Origin: UBA6022 sp038319685
GTDB taxonomy: Bacteria; Patescibacteriota; Saccharimonadia; Saccharimonadales; Saccharimonadaceae
DNA length: 64,000 bases
NCBI GenBank assembly: GCA_038319685.1
Contig: JBBQDN010000001.1
Coordinates: 124,001 to 188,000, forward strand
Direction of reading: 5' to 3'
Both the position numbers and the translations under genes were made by a program. Below are positions 16,957-25,556 of the stretch, one piece after another (position 1 is the first letter of the stretch; every line of letters begins with the position of its first letter). The notes beneath the pieces are model-generated. The model was given only the letters and a program-made list of their open reading frames with translations. It ran no database searches and was not told where the DNA came from.

Positions 16957-17634
16957 TTAATAGAGAGCGGCGTGCTGCCGAGCAATCGACAAACAAGTCG
17001 GCAAAATCGCGTCCAAGCCCCCAATTTGCGCCACAATTTTAAGTGGTTTTTGACTAGCAATACGCAGGTATTTAATATGCTGAGCGGTAATGTCACCGCC
17101 CTTTGCTTTCACAAAACCTTGTTCATTCTGATCATACCGATATGTTTCGTTGGCCAGTAGCTCTTCACCCGTAATGTCGCGTCTGACACTCAGTTCGTGA
17201 CCCAGCAGTGCCGCGTAGCGGAGATAAAACCATGTCTGCACGACTGCAATATCAAGTTTTAACGCATCAAGCCCAGCCAGAACCTCTAACAGTACGTCAA
17301 ACCATTCCGGCTCATCAACCATTTCGCTTGCCCGATTGACCTGTTTGAGCGCTTCATAGGCAAACTGCATCCGGTCGTAATCTTCCATAATATGACGATA
17401 AAACTCATCGAGACGTGCGGAGGTCAGAATACCTAAATCACCCTTCCCGCTCGTAATGACAATGTCACTGACGCCAAAAAGTTCAATCCCGCCAGCAAGT
17501 CGTGATTTTTCACGTCGAACCCCACGTGCCATGACACTGAATTTACCAAGTGGCGTGAGTAGTTGCAAGATTCGATCAGCTTCACCATAGTTTGTTCGTC
17601 GCAGCACAATAGCCGACGTTCGCTGTGTACTCAT
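16957..17634 (-). CDS. recO: RecO, DNA repair and recombination mediator
   Basis: Loads RecA onto SSB-coated DNA in the RecFOR pathway. 225 residues. The N-terminal OB fold reads MSTQRTSAIVLRRTNYGEAD, then LQLLTPLGKFSVMARGVRR, as in the family. The C-terminal helical part lacks the four zinc cysteines that many RecO proteins have. The ATG overlaps the upstream response-regulator stop by 4 nt, so it is the third gene of a kinase-regulator-recO operon. Confidence 0.9.
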   Translation of the reverse strand: MSTQRTSAIVLRRTNYGEADRILQLLTPLGKFSVMARGVRREKSRLAGGIELFGVSDIVITSGKGDLGILTSARLDEFYRHIMEDYDRMQFAYEALKQVNRASEMVDEPEWFDVLLEVLAGLDALKLDIAVVQTWFYLRYAALLGHELSVRRDITGEELLANETYRYDQNEQGFVKAKGGDITAQHIKYLRIASQKPLKIVAQIGGLDAILPTCLSIARQHAALY

Positions 17635-18005
17635 GTCAGCACCTTTTTTACCGCATGAACAATATCTTCGGGTTTCATTGTTGTTTTATCGAGCACTTCT
17701 TTGACACCATAGATTGACATATCTTCGATCGCCAAATCTGCTGCTGCATTTGTACATAAAATAACCGGTATACTCCCAATATCAACGTGTGATCGTAATT
17801 CGTGAAGCAGTGCGAATGCAGTTGATCCAGTCAGTAGTACGTCGAGTACTACTATATCCGGTCGACGACTGTCAATGTCATCGATCGCAGCCAGCGCATG
17901 CGACACTGACCATGCATCATAGCCCGCTATAACTAACATGCGCACATAGTGTTCAGCCAACCACGTATCATCTTCGACAACCAAGACTTTTTTGACTGAA
18001 CTCAT
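17631..18005 (-). CDS. Single-domain response regulator
   Basis: 124 residues, one CheY-like receiver domain and no output domain. Acidic pocket near the N terminus in VLVVEDDTW, phosphoacceptor Asp in IVVLDVLLTG, the switch Thr in VILCTNAAA and the conserved Lys in VLDKTTM. It overlaps the kinase gene upstream and recO downstream by 4 nt each. Partner of the adjacent histidine kinase; how it passes on the signal is not visible. Confidence 0.9.
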   Translation of the reverse strand: MSSVKKVLVVEDDTWLAEHYVRMLVIAGYDAWSVSHALAAIDDIDSRRPDIVVLDVLLTGSTAFALLHELRSHVDIGSIPVILCTNAAADLAIEDMSIYGVKEVLDKTTMKPEDIVHAVKKVLT

Positions 18006-18742
18006 AATAGCGATAACTGCGTCGAAGCATCGATAGTCACATGAAACGTAGCGCCATCACGGTGTCTGGTCGCTCCAATTGATCCATGCATTGTTTCGGC
18101 AAATTGTGAGGCGATATACAGTCCCAGACCACTACTTGCGGGACGGGCATGAACACTTTGAGCATTTTTACCTAGTTCATTACGTAACCGCTTCCATGCA
18201 TCAGTCGCCAGTGCCGGTCCGAAATCACGAACCCCAATACGCACTTTTTGACCCATCTGACGGGATGATGTCCGTAGCTCAATTGGCTCGTTAGATTGCC
18301 CGTAATGAAGTGCGTTGTCACCAAAGTTTAAAATAATACGACGAAGCAGTTCTTTATTCGCAACAACAAGTAGCGGCTTATTTCGATGTGCAACACGAAT
18401 TTCACGTCCTTTGGCGGCATAGAGTGGCATCAGTTCATGAGCAACTTCTTCGCAGAGCTGCTGAGGATTCAACGGTTCAAGTTCAAACAGACTCCCATGT
18501 AATCGCTGTGCCTTCGTCAGGTCAGTCGTCAACCGAAGCGCGCGCTCGCTTGTTAACGTTATCTGTCGCAGGAGGCGTTGTTTATCCTCTACAGATACGT
18601 CAACTGTTTCAAGTTCAAGGGCTAGCTGACGTATTAAGGACAGTGGCGACTTTAACTCATGCGCCGCAGCAACAAGCGACGGTAAGTCATAGTGAAATAC
18701 TCCACTCACTTCGTTCTGCTGTGCACTCACATCCCCATTCAT
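18002..18742 (-). CDS. Soluble histidine kinase without a sensor domain
   Basis: 246 residues, no membrane helices. After only about 20 N-terminal residues comes the dimerisation/phosphoacceptor helix AAAHELKSPLSLIRQ (His28), then the ATPase domain with N box NFGDNALHYG, G1 VRDFGPAL and G2 SSGLGLYIA. There is no PAS, GAF or HAMP domain, so the input must come from a partner protein. It overlaps its cognate receiver gene by 4 nt. An extended -10 lies upstream. Confidence 0.9.
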   Translation of the reverse strand: MNGDVSAQQNEVSGVFHYDLPSLVAAAHELKSPLSLIRQLALELETVDVSVEDKQRLLRQITLTSERALRLTTDLTKAQRLHGSLFELEPLNPQQLCEEVAHELMPLYAAKGREIRVAHRNKPLLVVANKELLRRIILNFGDNALHYGQSNEPIELRTSSRQMGQKVRIGVRDFGPALATDAWKRLRNELGKNAQSVHARPASSGLGLYIASQFAETMHGSIGATRHRDGATFHVTIDASTQLSLL

Positions 18743-18751
18743 CCTACCTCT

Positions 18752-18760
18752 AGTGTAGCA
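18752..18760 (-). promoter_or_regulatory. Extended -10 of the kinase-regulator-recO operon
   Basis: TGC-TACACT on the minus strand (hexamer 18752-18757), 9 nt before the ATG. The spacer AGAGGTAGG also resembles a Shine-Dalgarno, so either a leaderless or a short-leader start is possible. Confidence 0.45.
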
Positions 18761-18772
18761 TGTGACTTACTG

Positions 18773-19432
18773 CTATGTATTGAACTTGATCGTCTTGATG
18801 ATTGTTTCAAAGTCTGGCTTGAATGTATCAGCATCGGTCCGAATAGTCACTGTTTTATCACGAATCTTATAAATAACTGCCGCACCCCTGATATCTTTGC
18901 TGAAACTACCGTCAAGTCGAGTTCCGTTATTGCCATCAGAACTGGTCGCACTCGTACGAAGATCACCTTTTTTGACAAGTCCCTGGTATGATTCAACAAC
19001 CGCATCTAAGGTTTTGTCTTCGATAGTAATACGCAGACCGTACTGCTGTGATGCACTCACTGGAGGCACCGTCACCGGATTAAGATACGCTTCGTAGGTT
19101 CCGCCTTTACTGACATCTTTTGCAACATACACGCTCCATGTCTTTGGGTAGTCAAACGTCAAGCGTCCGTAATCCTCGGGGCCAACAAAGGTCCGATTCG
19201 GTTCTTTTTCACGTTCTGCAAATCTCTTATCATCAAGTTCTGCTTGTGATTTTTTTGCTTCTGCTTCAGCAACCGATATTTTACCGTCAACATTTGTTTT
19301 TTGCTCTGTGTAATTCAGATAGCCCCATATCGCAAGCCCCCCGAATATTGCCGCAATAACGGACAAACCAATAATCGCGATCAACGACCCGCTTACTGCG
19401 CCCTGTTCGTTTTTGTGTTTGTGTGTCGTCAT
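18773..19432 (-). CDS. Membrane-anchored extracytoplasmic protein, unknown
   Basis: 219 residues: a short basic tail, one membrane helix (about 14-40), a charged coiled-coil linker (VAEAEAKKSQAELDDKRFAE), then a globular beta-rich domain. That domain includes YGRLTFDYPKTWSVYVAKD, a pattern seen in PsbP-like and lipoprotein-type domains of unknown function. It probably faces the periplasm-like space or cell surface. A TATAAT lies 6 nt before the ATG. Confidence 0.7.
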   Translation of the reverse strand: MTTHKHKNEQGAVSGSLIAIIGLSVIAAIFGGLAIWGYLNYTEQKTNVDGKISVAEAEAKKSQAELDDKRFAEREKEPNRTFVGPEDYGRLTFDYPKTWSVYVAKDVSKGGTYEAYLNPVTVPPVSASQQYGLRITIEDKTLDAVVESYQGLVKKGDLRTSATSSDGNNGTRLDGSFSKDIRGAAVIYKIRDKTVTIRTDADTFKPDFETIIKTIKFNT

Positions 19433-19438
19433 GTTGTC

Positions 19439-19444
19439 ATTATA
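19439..19444 (-). promoter_or_regulatory. -10 of the 219-residue membrane protein gene
   Basis: TATAAT on the minus strand, 6 nt before the ATG; predicted leaderless mRNA. Confidence 0.55.
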
Positions 19445-19457
19445 CTTATGGTTAAGG

Positions 19458-19967
19458 TTACTGTAAAGGGTTCATCGTGTAGAGAAAATGCGCTCGCGTC
19501 TGTCGTGTCGGGGTCAGGCCAGGAACGGCAAACCCGTAACTAATAAATTCAAGAGGTTTTTGTAGCCGCGTTGCTTCATATTGAATTTTTTCAGCCATTT
19601 TTTTGATATCACGAGATTCGCCAAATGTGTACACAACCGTTGTGTCGTCAGGCAACGTAGCTCGCCAAAAATCAGCCAAAATAATTGTGACTTTTGGTTC
19701 TTTGCGTGATAAAAATCGTGAAATAACGACGAGTAGTGGGTTAAGTTCATAACCAACCGCGCGCGCTCCACGGTCTGCCGCCATACGTAGCACGACACCA
19801 TCACCCGACCCAATATCGACGAGCAGATCGTTTTTGCCTATTGGGTATAACTCAGTAAAAACGAGTGCAACGTCTCGTTTCTTACTTGGCACATACGGTG
19901 CACCCCAAAAAACAACAAACCCAAATAATAAAATGAGGACGGTAACCAGCCAAAATCCTATAATCAC
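19458..19967 (-). CDS. Membrane-anchored class I methyltransferase
   Basis: 169 residues: one N-terminal helix (about 4-24) followed by a short SAM-dependent methyltransferase domain. Motif I is LLVDIGSGDGVVLRMAADRG and the acidic end of strand 2 is AVGYELNPL. The catalytic half is small and lacks a clear NPPY-type motif. This layout, with a helix plus VDIGSGDGR-like motif, occurs in lysine methyltransferases related to the ATP-synthase c-subunit enzyme; that link is only a possibility. GTG start, 2 nt after the xseB stop. Confidence 0.75.
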   Translation of the reverse strand: MIIGFWLVTVLILLFGFVVFWGAPYVPSKKRDVALVFTELYPIGKNDLLVDIGSGDGVVLRMAADRGARAVGYELNPLLVVISRFLSRKEPKVTIILADFWRATLPDDTTVVYTFGESRDIKKMAEKIQYEATRLQKPLEFISYGFAVPGLTPTRQTRAHFLYTMNPLQ

Positions 19968-19969
19968 CG

Positions 19970-20176
19970 TTATACCTCGCTATCAAATTTTTGCTTGATC
20001 ACTTGCACGTCATTTTTCAGTGACTGGAGATCTTTTTCGATATCAGCAGCAAGTGCTTCGGCTTTTTTAAACCTGTCAAGTGCTCCTTCAAGCTCAAACT
20101 TATCACCATCGAACCAGGCAACTAATTGGTCCAGTTCAGTCATCTTTTCTTGGATTGTTTTACTTCTTGTCGACAT
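19970..20176 (-). CDS. xseB: Exonuclease VII small subunit
   Basis: 68-residue helical protein with the family pattern ELDQLVAWFDGDKFELEGAL followed by a Lys/Glu-rich second helix. It assembles along the large subunit as a helical hairpin and is needed for single-strand DNA exonuclease activity. The ATG lies 17 nt inside the end of xseA, so translation is coupled. Confidence 0.92.
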   Translation of the reverse strand: MSTRSKTIQEKMTELDQLVAWFDGDKFELEGALDRFKKAEALAADIEKDLQSLKNDVQVIKQKFDSEV

Positions 20177-21260
20177 GTTGTACCTCTGCTTTTATAATAA
20201 CATCTCTTTTTTCAATCTCGATGATCGAACCGACGGTTGTCTTGCCACGAATCAGCGCGTAACCTCTTTCGAGGACTTTATGAGGGTCAAGTTCGCCTAG
20301 TACGCGGCGGACACCTAAAATTACAGTCAAATGGTCAGTAATAACCGTGTCAATCCTACTCACTGTGCGTTCAAGTACCTGATACAGTGTCACTTGTTGA
20401 CTCACGATTACCTGTTCGACACGTGGGAGTAACCCGACGACACGCCTGCGAACCTGTCGAATATAGTCCTGACGATCTGGAACGAGAATCTGCGCAGCGT
20501 TGCTTGGCGTTGCCGCTCGCACGTCAGCCACCAAATCGACTAGACTCGTGTCGACTTCATGACCAACACCGACGAGTGTCGGAATACGGCTTGCCGCGAC
20601 CGCCCGAACCAGGGGTTCATCGTTAAAGGCACTTAAATCATCCGCACTGCCACCACCACGAATAATAACAATCACTTCTGGTAATACTTCCCTTGTGTTC
20701 ATATATGTCAGCGCTCGAATCATTTGGTCCGGTGCGTCTGTTCCCTGCACTTGAACATGCGCCACGTCAACCTTCACTCCGCCCCACCGGTCATCTAGAA
20801 TCTTCATAAAATCCGCGTACCCTGCTGCCTGGGTCGAACTAATGACAGCAACATAAGTTGGAATGGTCGGAAGCATCCGTTTGCGATCTTCAGCAAACAA
20901 CCCTTCACTATCTAGCTTGGCTTTTAAGAGCTCAAAACTCTTTTTTAGGCTTCCTTCGCCACTCGGTCGAATCGCCCGGACGGTCAGACTAAATTTACCC
21001 CACTGCGTCAGTTTAGGTGTTGCTGTCACGATCACCTTCATCCCATCTTCGATAGGAATGCGCAGCTGCCAAACCGTCATGAAACAACCAACGCTCGCAC
21101 CAATGTCTTTGATATCAAAAAACACATATTTACCTTGGTTAACCTTAAAGCTACTGACTTCACCTTCGACTTCAATAGACGGGTACGCATACTCGAGAGT
21201 CTGGTTTGTCAGTGCTATAAAGTCACTAACGCTAAAGGTCGGGTTTTTTATCTTTTCCAT
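20160..21260 (-). CDS. xseA: Exonuclease VII large subunit
   Basis: 366 residues. N-terminal OB fold (SDFIALTNQTLEYAYPSIEVEGEVSSFK), then the catalytic region with PTYVAVISSTQAAGYADFMKIL and the hallmark VIIRGGGSADDLSAFNDEPLVRA plus VGVGHEVDTSLVD. The C-terminal coiled coil that recruits XseB is shorter than in E. coli (456 residues). It overlaps the flippase gene upstream by 29 nt and xseB downstream by 17 nt. Confidence 0.95.
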   Translation of the reverse strand: MEKIKNPTFSVSDFIALTNQTLEYAYPSIEVEGEVSSFKVNQGKYVFFDIKDIGASVGCFMTVWQLRIPIEDGMKVIVTATPKLTQWGKFSLTVRAIRPSGEGSLKKSFELLKAKLDSEGLFAEDRKRMLPTIPTYVAVISSTQAAGYADFMKILDDRWGGVKVDVAHVQVQGTDAPDQMIRALTYMNTREVLPEVIVIIRGGGSADDLSAFNDEPLVRAVAASRIPTLVGVGHEVDTSLVDLVADVRAATPSNAAQILVPDRQDYIRQVRRRVVGLLPRVEQVIVSQQVTLYQVLERTVSRIDTVITDHLTVILGVRRVLGELDPHKVLERGYALIRGKTTVGSIIEIEKRDVIIKAEVQHVDKK

Positions 21261-22272
21261 ATTTTAATATCGCGTGTTGGTAAAATACATAGCCCAGAAC
21301 AATCGTTCCAAATAGCAAAATAACACGAGTCAGAACTATCCCGGCAATCGCAACGCCACCCGATACACCAGCAAGCGTCACAAACCCAACCATGATCGCT
21401 TCGTATGCACCTGCACCACCAGGAGTCACAACAAACACACCGGCAAATGTCGCCACACCAAATGCAATCATAATCGGCGCTGGATTGACCGATTCGCCAA
21501 GCGCCCAGAATGTCACCATAAATAGCGACACTTCCAGAACATTCACAACCAGTCCCCATAAAAATGGCTTGAGCAAAATCTTTTTTTCACGACGAAGCTC
21601 GACAAAATCAGTATGGATATCGTGAAAAAATACATCCACTTTTTCGCCGTCGAGCACTTTAGATACGCGTTTAAATGTCACCCGACGCACGAGTCCATTC
21701 ACCGACCTTGTCAGCCATGATCCGAATTTCATAATCCGGGTTGTACTACTCATCAAATACACGCCAGCAACCATCGACCCAATAAGTACCGATATAAGCG
21801 CACTACTGACCAGAATAATCCATCGATTAATGTTTCCATCGATCGTCACAGCAAGTAACGCAAGAAGTAGTAGAACAATATAAGCAACAAATCCCATCGT
21901 AAACCGAACAACCTGTGCCATTGTAGCCCGGCCCGCAGATACACCGTAGCGACCGAGCCGCCACCCCATATAAGAAATACCACTCACGCCGCCGCTAGGT
22001 AAGATGTGATTAACGAAGTTCATTTCGAGCGATAATCGCGCAAGCGTCAGGGGCGCAATATGCTCGATAGAGTTCTTTGACCTCAGATATGAAAACACCA
22101 TTTCACCCACCGCGTAATAAACGGCAATCTGTAATGGAATCAAAAGTAGCAAAAGCCAGATATTCACTTTACTGAGTAATTCCCAAGCATGAACAAGTTC
22201 ATGACGGGAAAAATAGATGATAACTGCGATCAACAAAAACGTGATTATACTCATCCATGATCGAAAAGACAT
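21232..22272 (-). CDS. LPG-synthase-type (UPF0104) integral membrane protein
   Basis: 346 residues, about eight membrane helices. It belongs to the family that covers the flippase half of MprF and stand-alone UPF0104 proteins. Typical segments are NFVNHILPSGGVSGISYMGW and, near the end, FVVTPGGAGAYEAIMVGF. There is no synthase domain, so it is probably a lipid or precursor flippase or permease. It is first in the unit with xseA, xseB and the methyltransferase; its -10 overlaps that of the divergent gene. Confidence 0.82.
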   Translation of the reverse strand: MSFRSWMSIITFLLIAVIIYFSRHELVHAWELLSKVNIWLLLLLIPLQIAVYYAVGEMVFSYLRSKNSIEHIAPLTLARLSLEMNFVNHILPSGGVSGISYMGWRLGRYGVSAGRATMAQVVRFTMGFVAYIVLLLLALLAVTIDGNINRWIILVSSALISVLIGSMVAGVYLMSSTTRIMKFGSWLTRSVNGLVRRVTFKRVSKVLDGEKVDVFFHDIHTDFVELRREKKILLKPFLWGLVVNVLEVSLFMVTFWALGESVNPAPIMIAFGVATFAGVFVVTPGGAGAYEAIMVGFVTLAGVSGGVAIAGIVLTRVILLFGTIVLGYVFYQHAILKYGKDKKPDL

Positions 22273-22278
22273 GTTTGT

Positions 22279-22288
22279 ATTATATACT
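22279..22288. promoter_or_regulatory. Overlapping divergent -10 elements
   Basis: The whole intergenic region is 23 bp (22273-22295). On the minus strand TATAAT occupies 22279-22284, 6 nt from the flippase ATG. On the + strand TATACT occupies 22283-22288, 7 nt from the methyltransferase ATG. The hexamers overlap by 2 bp, so the two promoters should exclude each other, and both mRNAs would begin at or next to the start codon. Confidence 0.6.
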
Positions 22289-22295
22289 ATAGACT

Positions 22296-23471
22296 ATGTA
22301 TATTGCGATCCTTGGACGACAACCAGTTATCGGTGTTGCTGAACTAGAACAACGCTTCGGCCACGACGCCATTCGTTGGTTTTCTGATACGTCTGCGACA
22401 ATCACGACTGACGATGTTTTTGATATCACCACCCTTGGTGGCACGCTCAAAGCAGGCCGAGTTGTCGCAGAACTACCTGCTGGTGACTGGCATAAAACAA
22501 GCACGAAAATCGTGCAAGAATACCTCCGTATCTGGGCGAATATCGAAGGTAAAATCACTCTCGGTATTAGTGTCTATGGATTTGATACGTCAGCCTACGA
22601 CGTACAAAAAACAGGCATTATCCTAAAACAGAAGCTCAAAAAATCAGGTGTCAGTCTTCGACTCATTCCAAACCCCGATCTTGCACTTAGTTCTGCCACA
22701 TCACATCATAATAAACTCGGTCTATCCGATAACAAAGTTGAACTTCTGGTTATCAGATCTCGCGGTGGCCGGATTATTATCGCCGAAAGCACTGGTGCGC
22801 AAAACATCACTGCTTATACCAGGCGCGATCAACAGCGCCCAAAACGTGATGCATTCGTCGGTATGCTGCCTCCGAAACTTGCGCAGATCATGATTAACCT
22901 CGCAACAATACCTAAAACGACGGCAACTCCTCGTATCCTGGATCCGTTTTGTGGAACTGGCGTCGTTCTCCAGGAAGCTGCCCTCATGGGCTACGATGTC
23001 TATGGGACTGACCTGTCAGAAAAAATGATCGATTATTCAACCATCAACCTCGACTGGCTCAAAGATACTCATCATGTGACACCCAAAATTACCCTAAAAA
23101 CCGACGATGCCATGACGGGAAAATGGGATGCACCAATTAGTGCCGTCGTCTGTGAAGGCTATCTCGGCCAACCATTCAGCGCACCACCTTCACCCGTCAA
23201 ACTCGACCAAGTACGAAAAAACTGCCAACACATAATGGGCAGTTTTCTCGCTAATATCTCTGAACAACTTGAATCAGGTACACCTCTTTGTATCGCAATT
23301 CCCGCCTGGCGAGATGCCAGCGGCCGGTTTACACACCTACAGCTCACCCAGGCAGTCGAAAAATACGGCTTTAAACATGTCGAATTCGCTGGCATCGAAC
23401 AATCAGACCTTCTGTACTACCGCGAAGACCAAATTGTGGCTCGTGAGCTACTTGTCCTCACGAAAATATAA
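22296..23471 (+). CDS. Trm-G10-like RNA methyltransferase
   Basis: 391 residues with an N-terminal THUMP-like region and a C-terminal Rossmann methyltransferase domain. It resembles the archaeal tRNA (guanine-10-N2) methyltransferase TrmG10/Trm11 group. Motif I is LDPFCGTGVVLQEAALMGYDVYGTDLS, split by normal spacing, which is diagnostic. The expected catalytic (D/N)PPY motif IV is not there; the position reads VCEGYLGQP. The substrate could be tRNA or other RNA. The predicted mRNA is leaderless. Confidence 0.78.
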   Translation: MYIAILGRQPVIGVAELEQRFGHDAIRWFSDTSATITTDDVFDITTLGGTLKAGRVVAELPAGDWHKTSTKIVQEYLRIWANIEGKITLGISVYGFDTSAYDVQKTGIILKQKLKKSGVSLRLIPNPDLALSSATSHHNKLGLSDNKVELLVIRSRGGRIIIAESTGAQNITAYTRRDQQRPKRDAFVGMLPPKLAQIMINLATIPKTTATPRILDPFCGTGVVLQEAALMGYDVYGTDLSEKMIDYSTINLDWLKDTHHVTPKITLKTDDAMTGKWDAPISAVVCEGYLGQPFSAPPSPVKLDQVRKNCQHIMGSFLANISEQLESGTPLCIAIPAWRDASGRFTHLQLTQAVEKYGFKHVEFAGIEQSDLLYYREDQIVARELLVLTKI

Positions 23472-23490
23472 CTCCAACCCCTCTACCCTC

Positions 23491-23519
23491 TTGACGAATC
23501 GTGTCAATTTCGCTACAAT
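23491..23519 (+). promoter_or_regulatory. rpmA promoter
   Basis: TTGACG (23491-23496), 17-nt spacer, TACAAT (23514-23519). The leader is about 33 nt and includes AAGGAG before the ATG, so this gene starts in the conventional way. Confidence 0.85.
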
Positions 23520-23558
23520 TGAACAGATTGATTTTAGAAACTATAAGGAGTTTGCTCT

Positions 23559-23831
23559 ATGTCACATGTGAAAGCTGGCGGTTCCGCTAAAAATATCCAC
23601 AACAACGCCGGTCGACGACTAGGTGTCAAACGCTTCGGCGGTCAAACGGTACGCACTGGTGAAGTCCTCGTACGCCAAACTGGTAGCACGAAAGTTGCTG
23701 GTCCTGGTACATTTATCAGCCGTAACTTTACAATTCACGCCGCAATTGACGGTGTTATCGAATTTAGTAAGGTAAAAAAAGGTCACTTTACAGGCAAAAG
23801 TGTCGCTCGTACACAAGTCTCAGTTAAATAA
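23559..23831 (+). CDS. rpmA: 50S ribosomal protein L27
   Basis: 90 residues. The N-terminal part reaches the peptidyl transferase centre; here MSHVKAGGSAKNIHNNAGRR and GVKRFGGQ match the family, with VRQTGSTKVAGPG and FSKVKKGHF in the beta-barrel. No N-terminal cleavage extension is visible. L27 usually sits next to rplU (L21) and obg, but here it stands alone. Strong promoter, Shine-Dalgarno AAGGAG and terminator enclose it as a single-gene unit. Confidence 0.97.
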   Translation: MSHVKAGGSAKNIHNNAGRRLGVKRFGGQTVRTGEVLVRQTGSTKVAGPGTFISRNFTIHAAIDGVIEFSKVKKGHFTGKSVARTQVSVK

Positions 23832-23842
23832 TATGGCCTCTC

Positions 23843-23882
23843 GTATAAAAATCACCTGGTACATGCCGGGTGATTTTTATAC
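23843..23882. terminator. Bidirectional terminator, rpmA / 546-residue gene
   Basis: A 17-bp stem with one G-U pair (23843-23859 with 23866-23882) and a 6-nt loop, A-tract on the left and T-tract on the right. It serves both convergent genes; the stop codon of the minus-strand gene lies inside the right arm. Confidence 0.9.
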
Positions 23883-25517
23883 GTCATTTAGGGTAAAGTT
23901 TTGCACTGATGAGTGCAGTGACTCAAGGGTCTGAGCCATATTTTGAAGGATCTGCGGAACACGTGATCGATACTCCAGACCCATGTGACGGTCGGAGTTC
24001 ATATCAACGGTCAGCCGATCAATTGTACCCAGCTGAGTCATTGCGAGATCATCTAGCATGGACATATAGGTATTGAGACGTTGCTGAATAGTCTGAAGAA
24101 CTTCTGATGTACGATCGGATGGTCGTAACTCGTCTATACCTACCTTGATGCCACGTATGCCTTCAGTTGCATTCTCGAAAGGCACACGTAGGATCGTCAA
24201 TCCCGTTCTCATCTCACTAGCTAGACTTTGCATATACTCAAGATTAATCATGTCCCCAGAACTAAGCTGTTGTTCCATCACCCCAAAGAGACTCATGACT
24301 GAACGAATGTGACCCGCCACATCTTGCTTCATGCCCTCGAGAATTAACTGCGTTTTAGCAAGTTCTTCATCGTCAGAGAATTCGACTTTCTTTTCTTTTT
24401 GTTCATTTTCTTCTATAAAACTTGCGAGTAGGGTATCGGCGGCCTGGCGGTGCTGACCTGCGTGCGCGTGATCGTCTGGTACGGTGAAATTATTTCTCGA
24501 ATTTGAAGCGACAAAAGAGCCGTCAATTTTTGCTAGTGCGAGCATGGTTACCCATTCGTCTGAAGGATACTTCTCTTTCTCATATCCAAACTCAACAGGA
24601 ACTGTCATGAGATTATTGGGATCATTGCGCTGTACGCGTTCATGAAATTTTCCGCCTTCACCGAGAAGCATGTGCATACGAACCATCAATGTCGAAAGAA
24701 TTTCACTTCGTATTTGTTCTGAATCAGGTGATTTTTCAAGCGCCTGACGAATAGCTTCGGGTGTATTACCGTATTGCTTAAGCCTTTCACCAAGCAACCC
24801 ACCGCCATTTCCATCTTGACCAAGTAGATTTTTTATCATCTCCTCGGCAGCTTTGATATTATCTTTCCTTTCAGGTGTTAGTTCTGGCATCACAGGTTTA
24901 ATCTTTTCGATCACGGGAGGTACTGAAAATTCAACGGGTTTAGGAATAGGAACTATTTCTGATAGCACTCCTTGTACTGCCGGAGCATTCGCAAGTAATT
25001 GTGCAAAATGTGCACGCGGCATGGTATCATCGCTCACTGTTTCAATTACCGGCTGCCACTCGCGAAGCGTAGAAGGACTCACTGCTTTAAGTAGTCCTCT
25101 TCCATTATCAATGACAACTGCTACTACTTTACCGGCTTGATCTACTGAGTATACTTGACGTACCCCCCATCCCTCTTCGGATACTGTATTTCGTGCAACA
25201 AGCTTCCCTTGCGTGTCGTACTGATTACGCATCGCAGTCACTGCCATCTCCACAGGAAACTCATCGAGAACAGCTCTTACTTCAGGACTACGACGATCAT
25301 CCGCAAGCTCTTCGGCAAGTCTCTGTTGACTCTCATCACTGAGAAGTGCTTCTGGTACATTTTGCTTACCAGTAACAGAATCTGGATGTGCTACCTGGAT
25401 TACTTCCCTTTCACCATGCACGTCAATAACACGAATTCTGTTATGCGCTGACTTGACTGCAATTTCACCTGATGCCTGTGGGATCAAAAATGATTGGTCT
25501 TTGAAAATTTCTGACAT
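23877..25517 (-). CDS. Large soluble protein, unknown
   Basis: 546 residues, no signal peptide or membrane helix. The N-terminal 160 residues look beta-rich with repeats like RVIDVHGEREVIQV and YSVDQAGKVVAVVID. Next comes a Pro-rich linker with PIPKPVEF, a middle helical domain and a long C-terminal helical part (about 390-546) rich in Gln, Met and Leu, likely a coiled coil. I recognise no family. It is transcribed from a near-consensus promoter about 33 nt upstream and seems well expressed. Candidate structural or scaffold protein of the lineage. Confidence 0.75.
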   Translation of the reverse strand: MSEIFKDQSFLIPQASGEIAVKSAHNRIRVIDVHGEREVIQVAHPDSVTGKQNVPEALLSDESQQRLAEELADDRRSPEVRAVLDEFPVEMAVTAMRNQYDTQGKLVARNTVSEEGWGVRQVYSVDQAGKVVAVVIDNGRGLLKAVSPSTLREWQPVIETVSDDTMPRAHFAQLLANAPAVQGVLSEIVPIPKPVEFSVPPVIEKIKPVMPELTPERKDNIKAAEEMIKNLLGQDGNGGGLLGERLKQYGNTPEAIRQALEKSPDSEQIRSEILSTLMVRMHMLLGEGGKFHERVQRNDPNNLMTVPVEFGYEKEKYPSDEWVTMLALAKIDGSFVASNSRNNFTVPDDHAHAGQHRQAADTLLASFIEENEQKEKKVEFSDDEELAKTQLILEGMKQDVAGHIRSVMSLFGVMEQQLSSGDMINLEYMQSLASEMRTGLTILRVPFENATEGIRGIKVGIDELRPSDRTSEVLQTIQQRLNTYMSMLDDLAMTQLGTIDRLTVDMNSDRHMGLEYRSRVPQILQNMAQTLESLHSSVQNFTLNDV

Positions 25518-25556
25518 GTTACATCTTTTTTTTTGTTTTTAATAAGTTATAGATAT

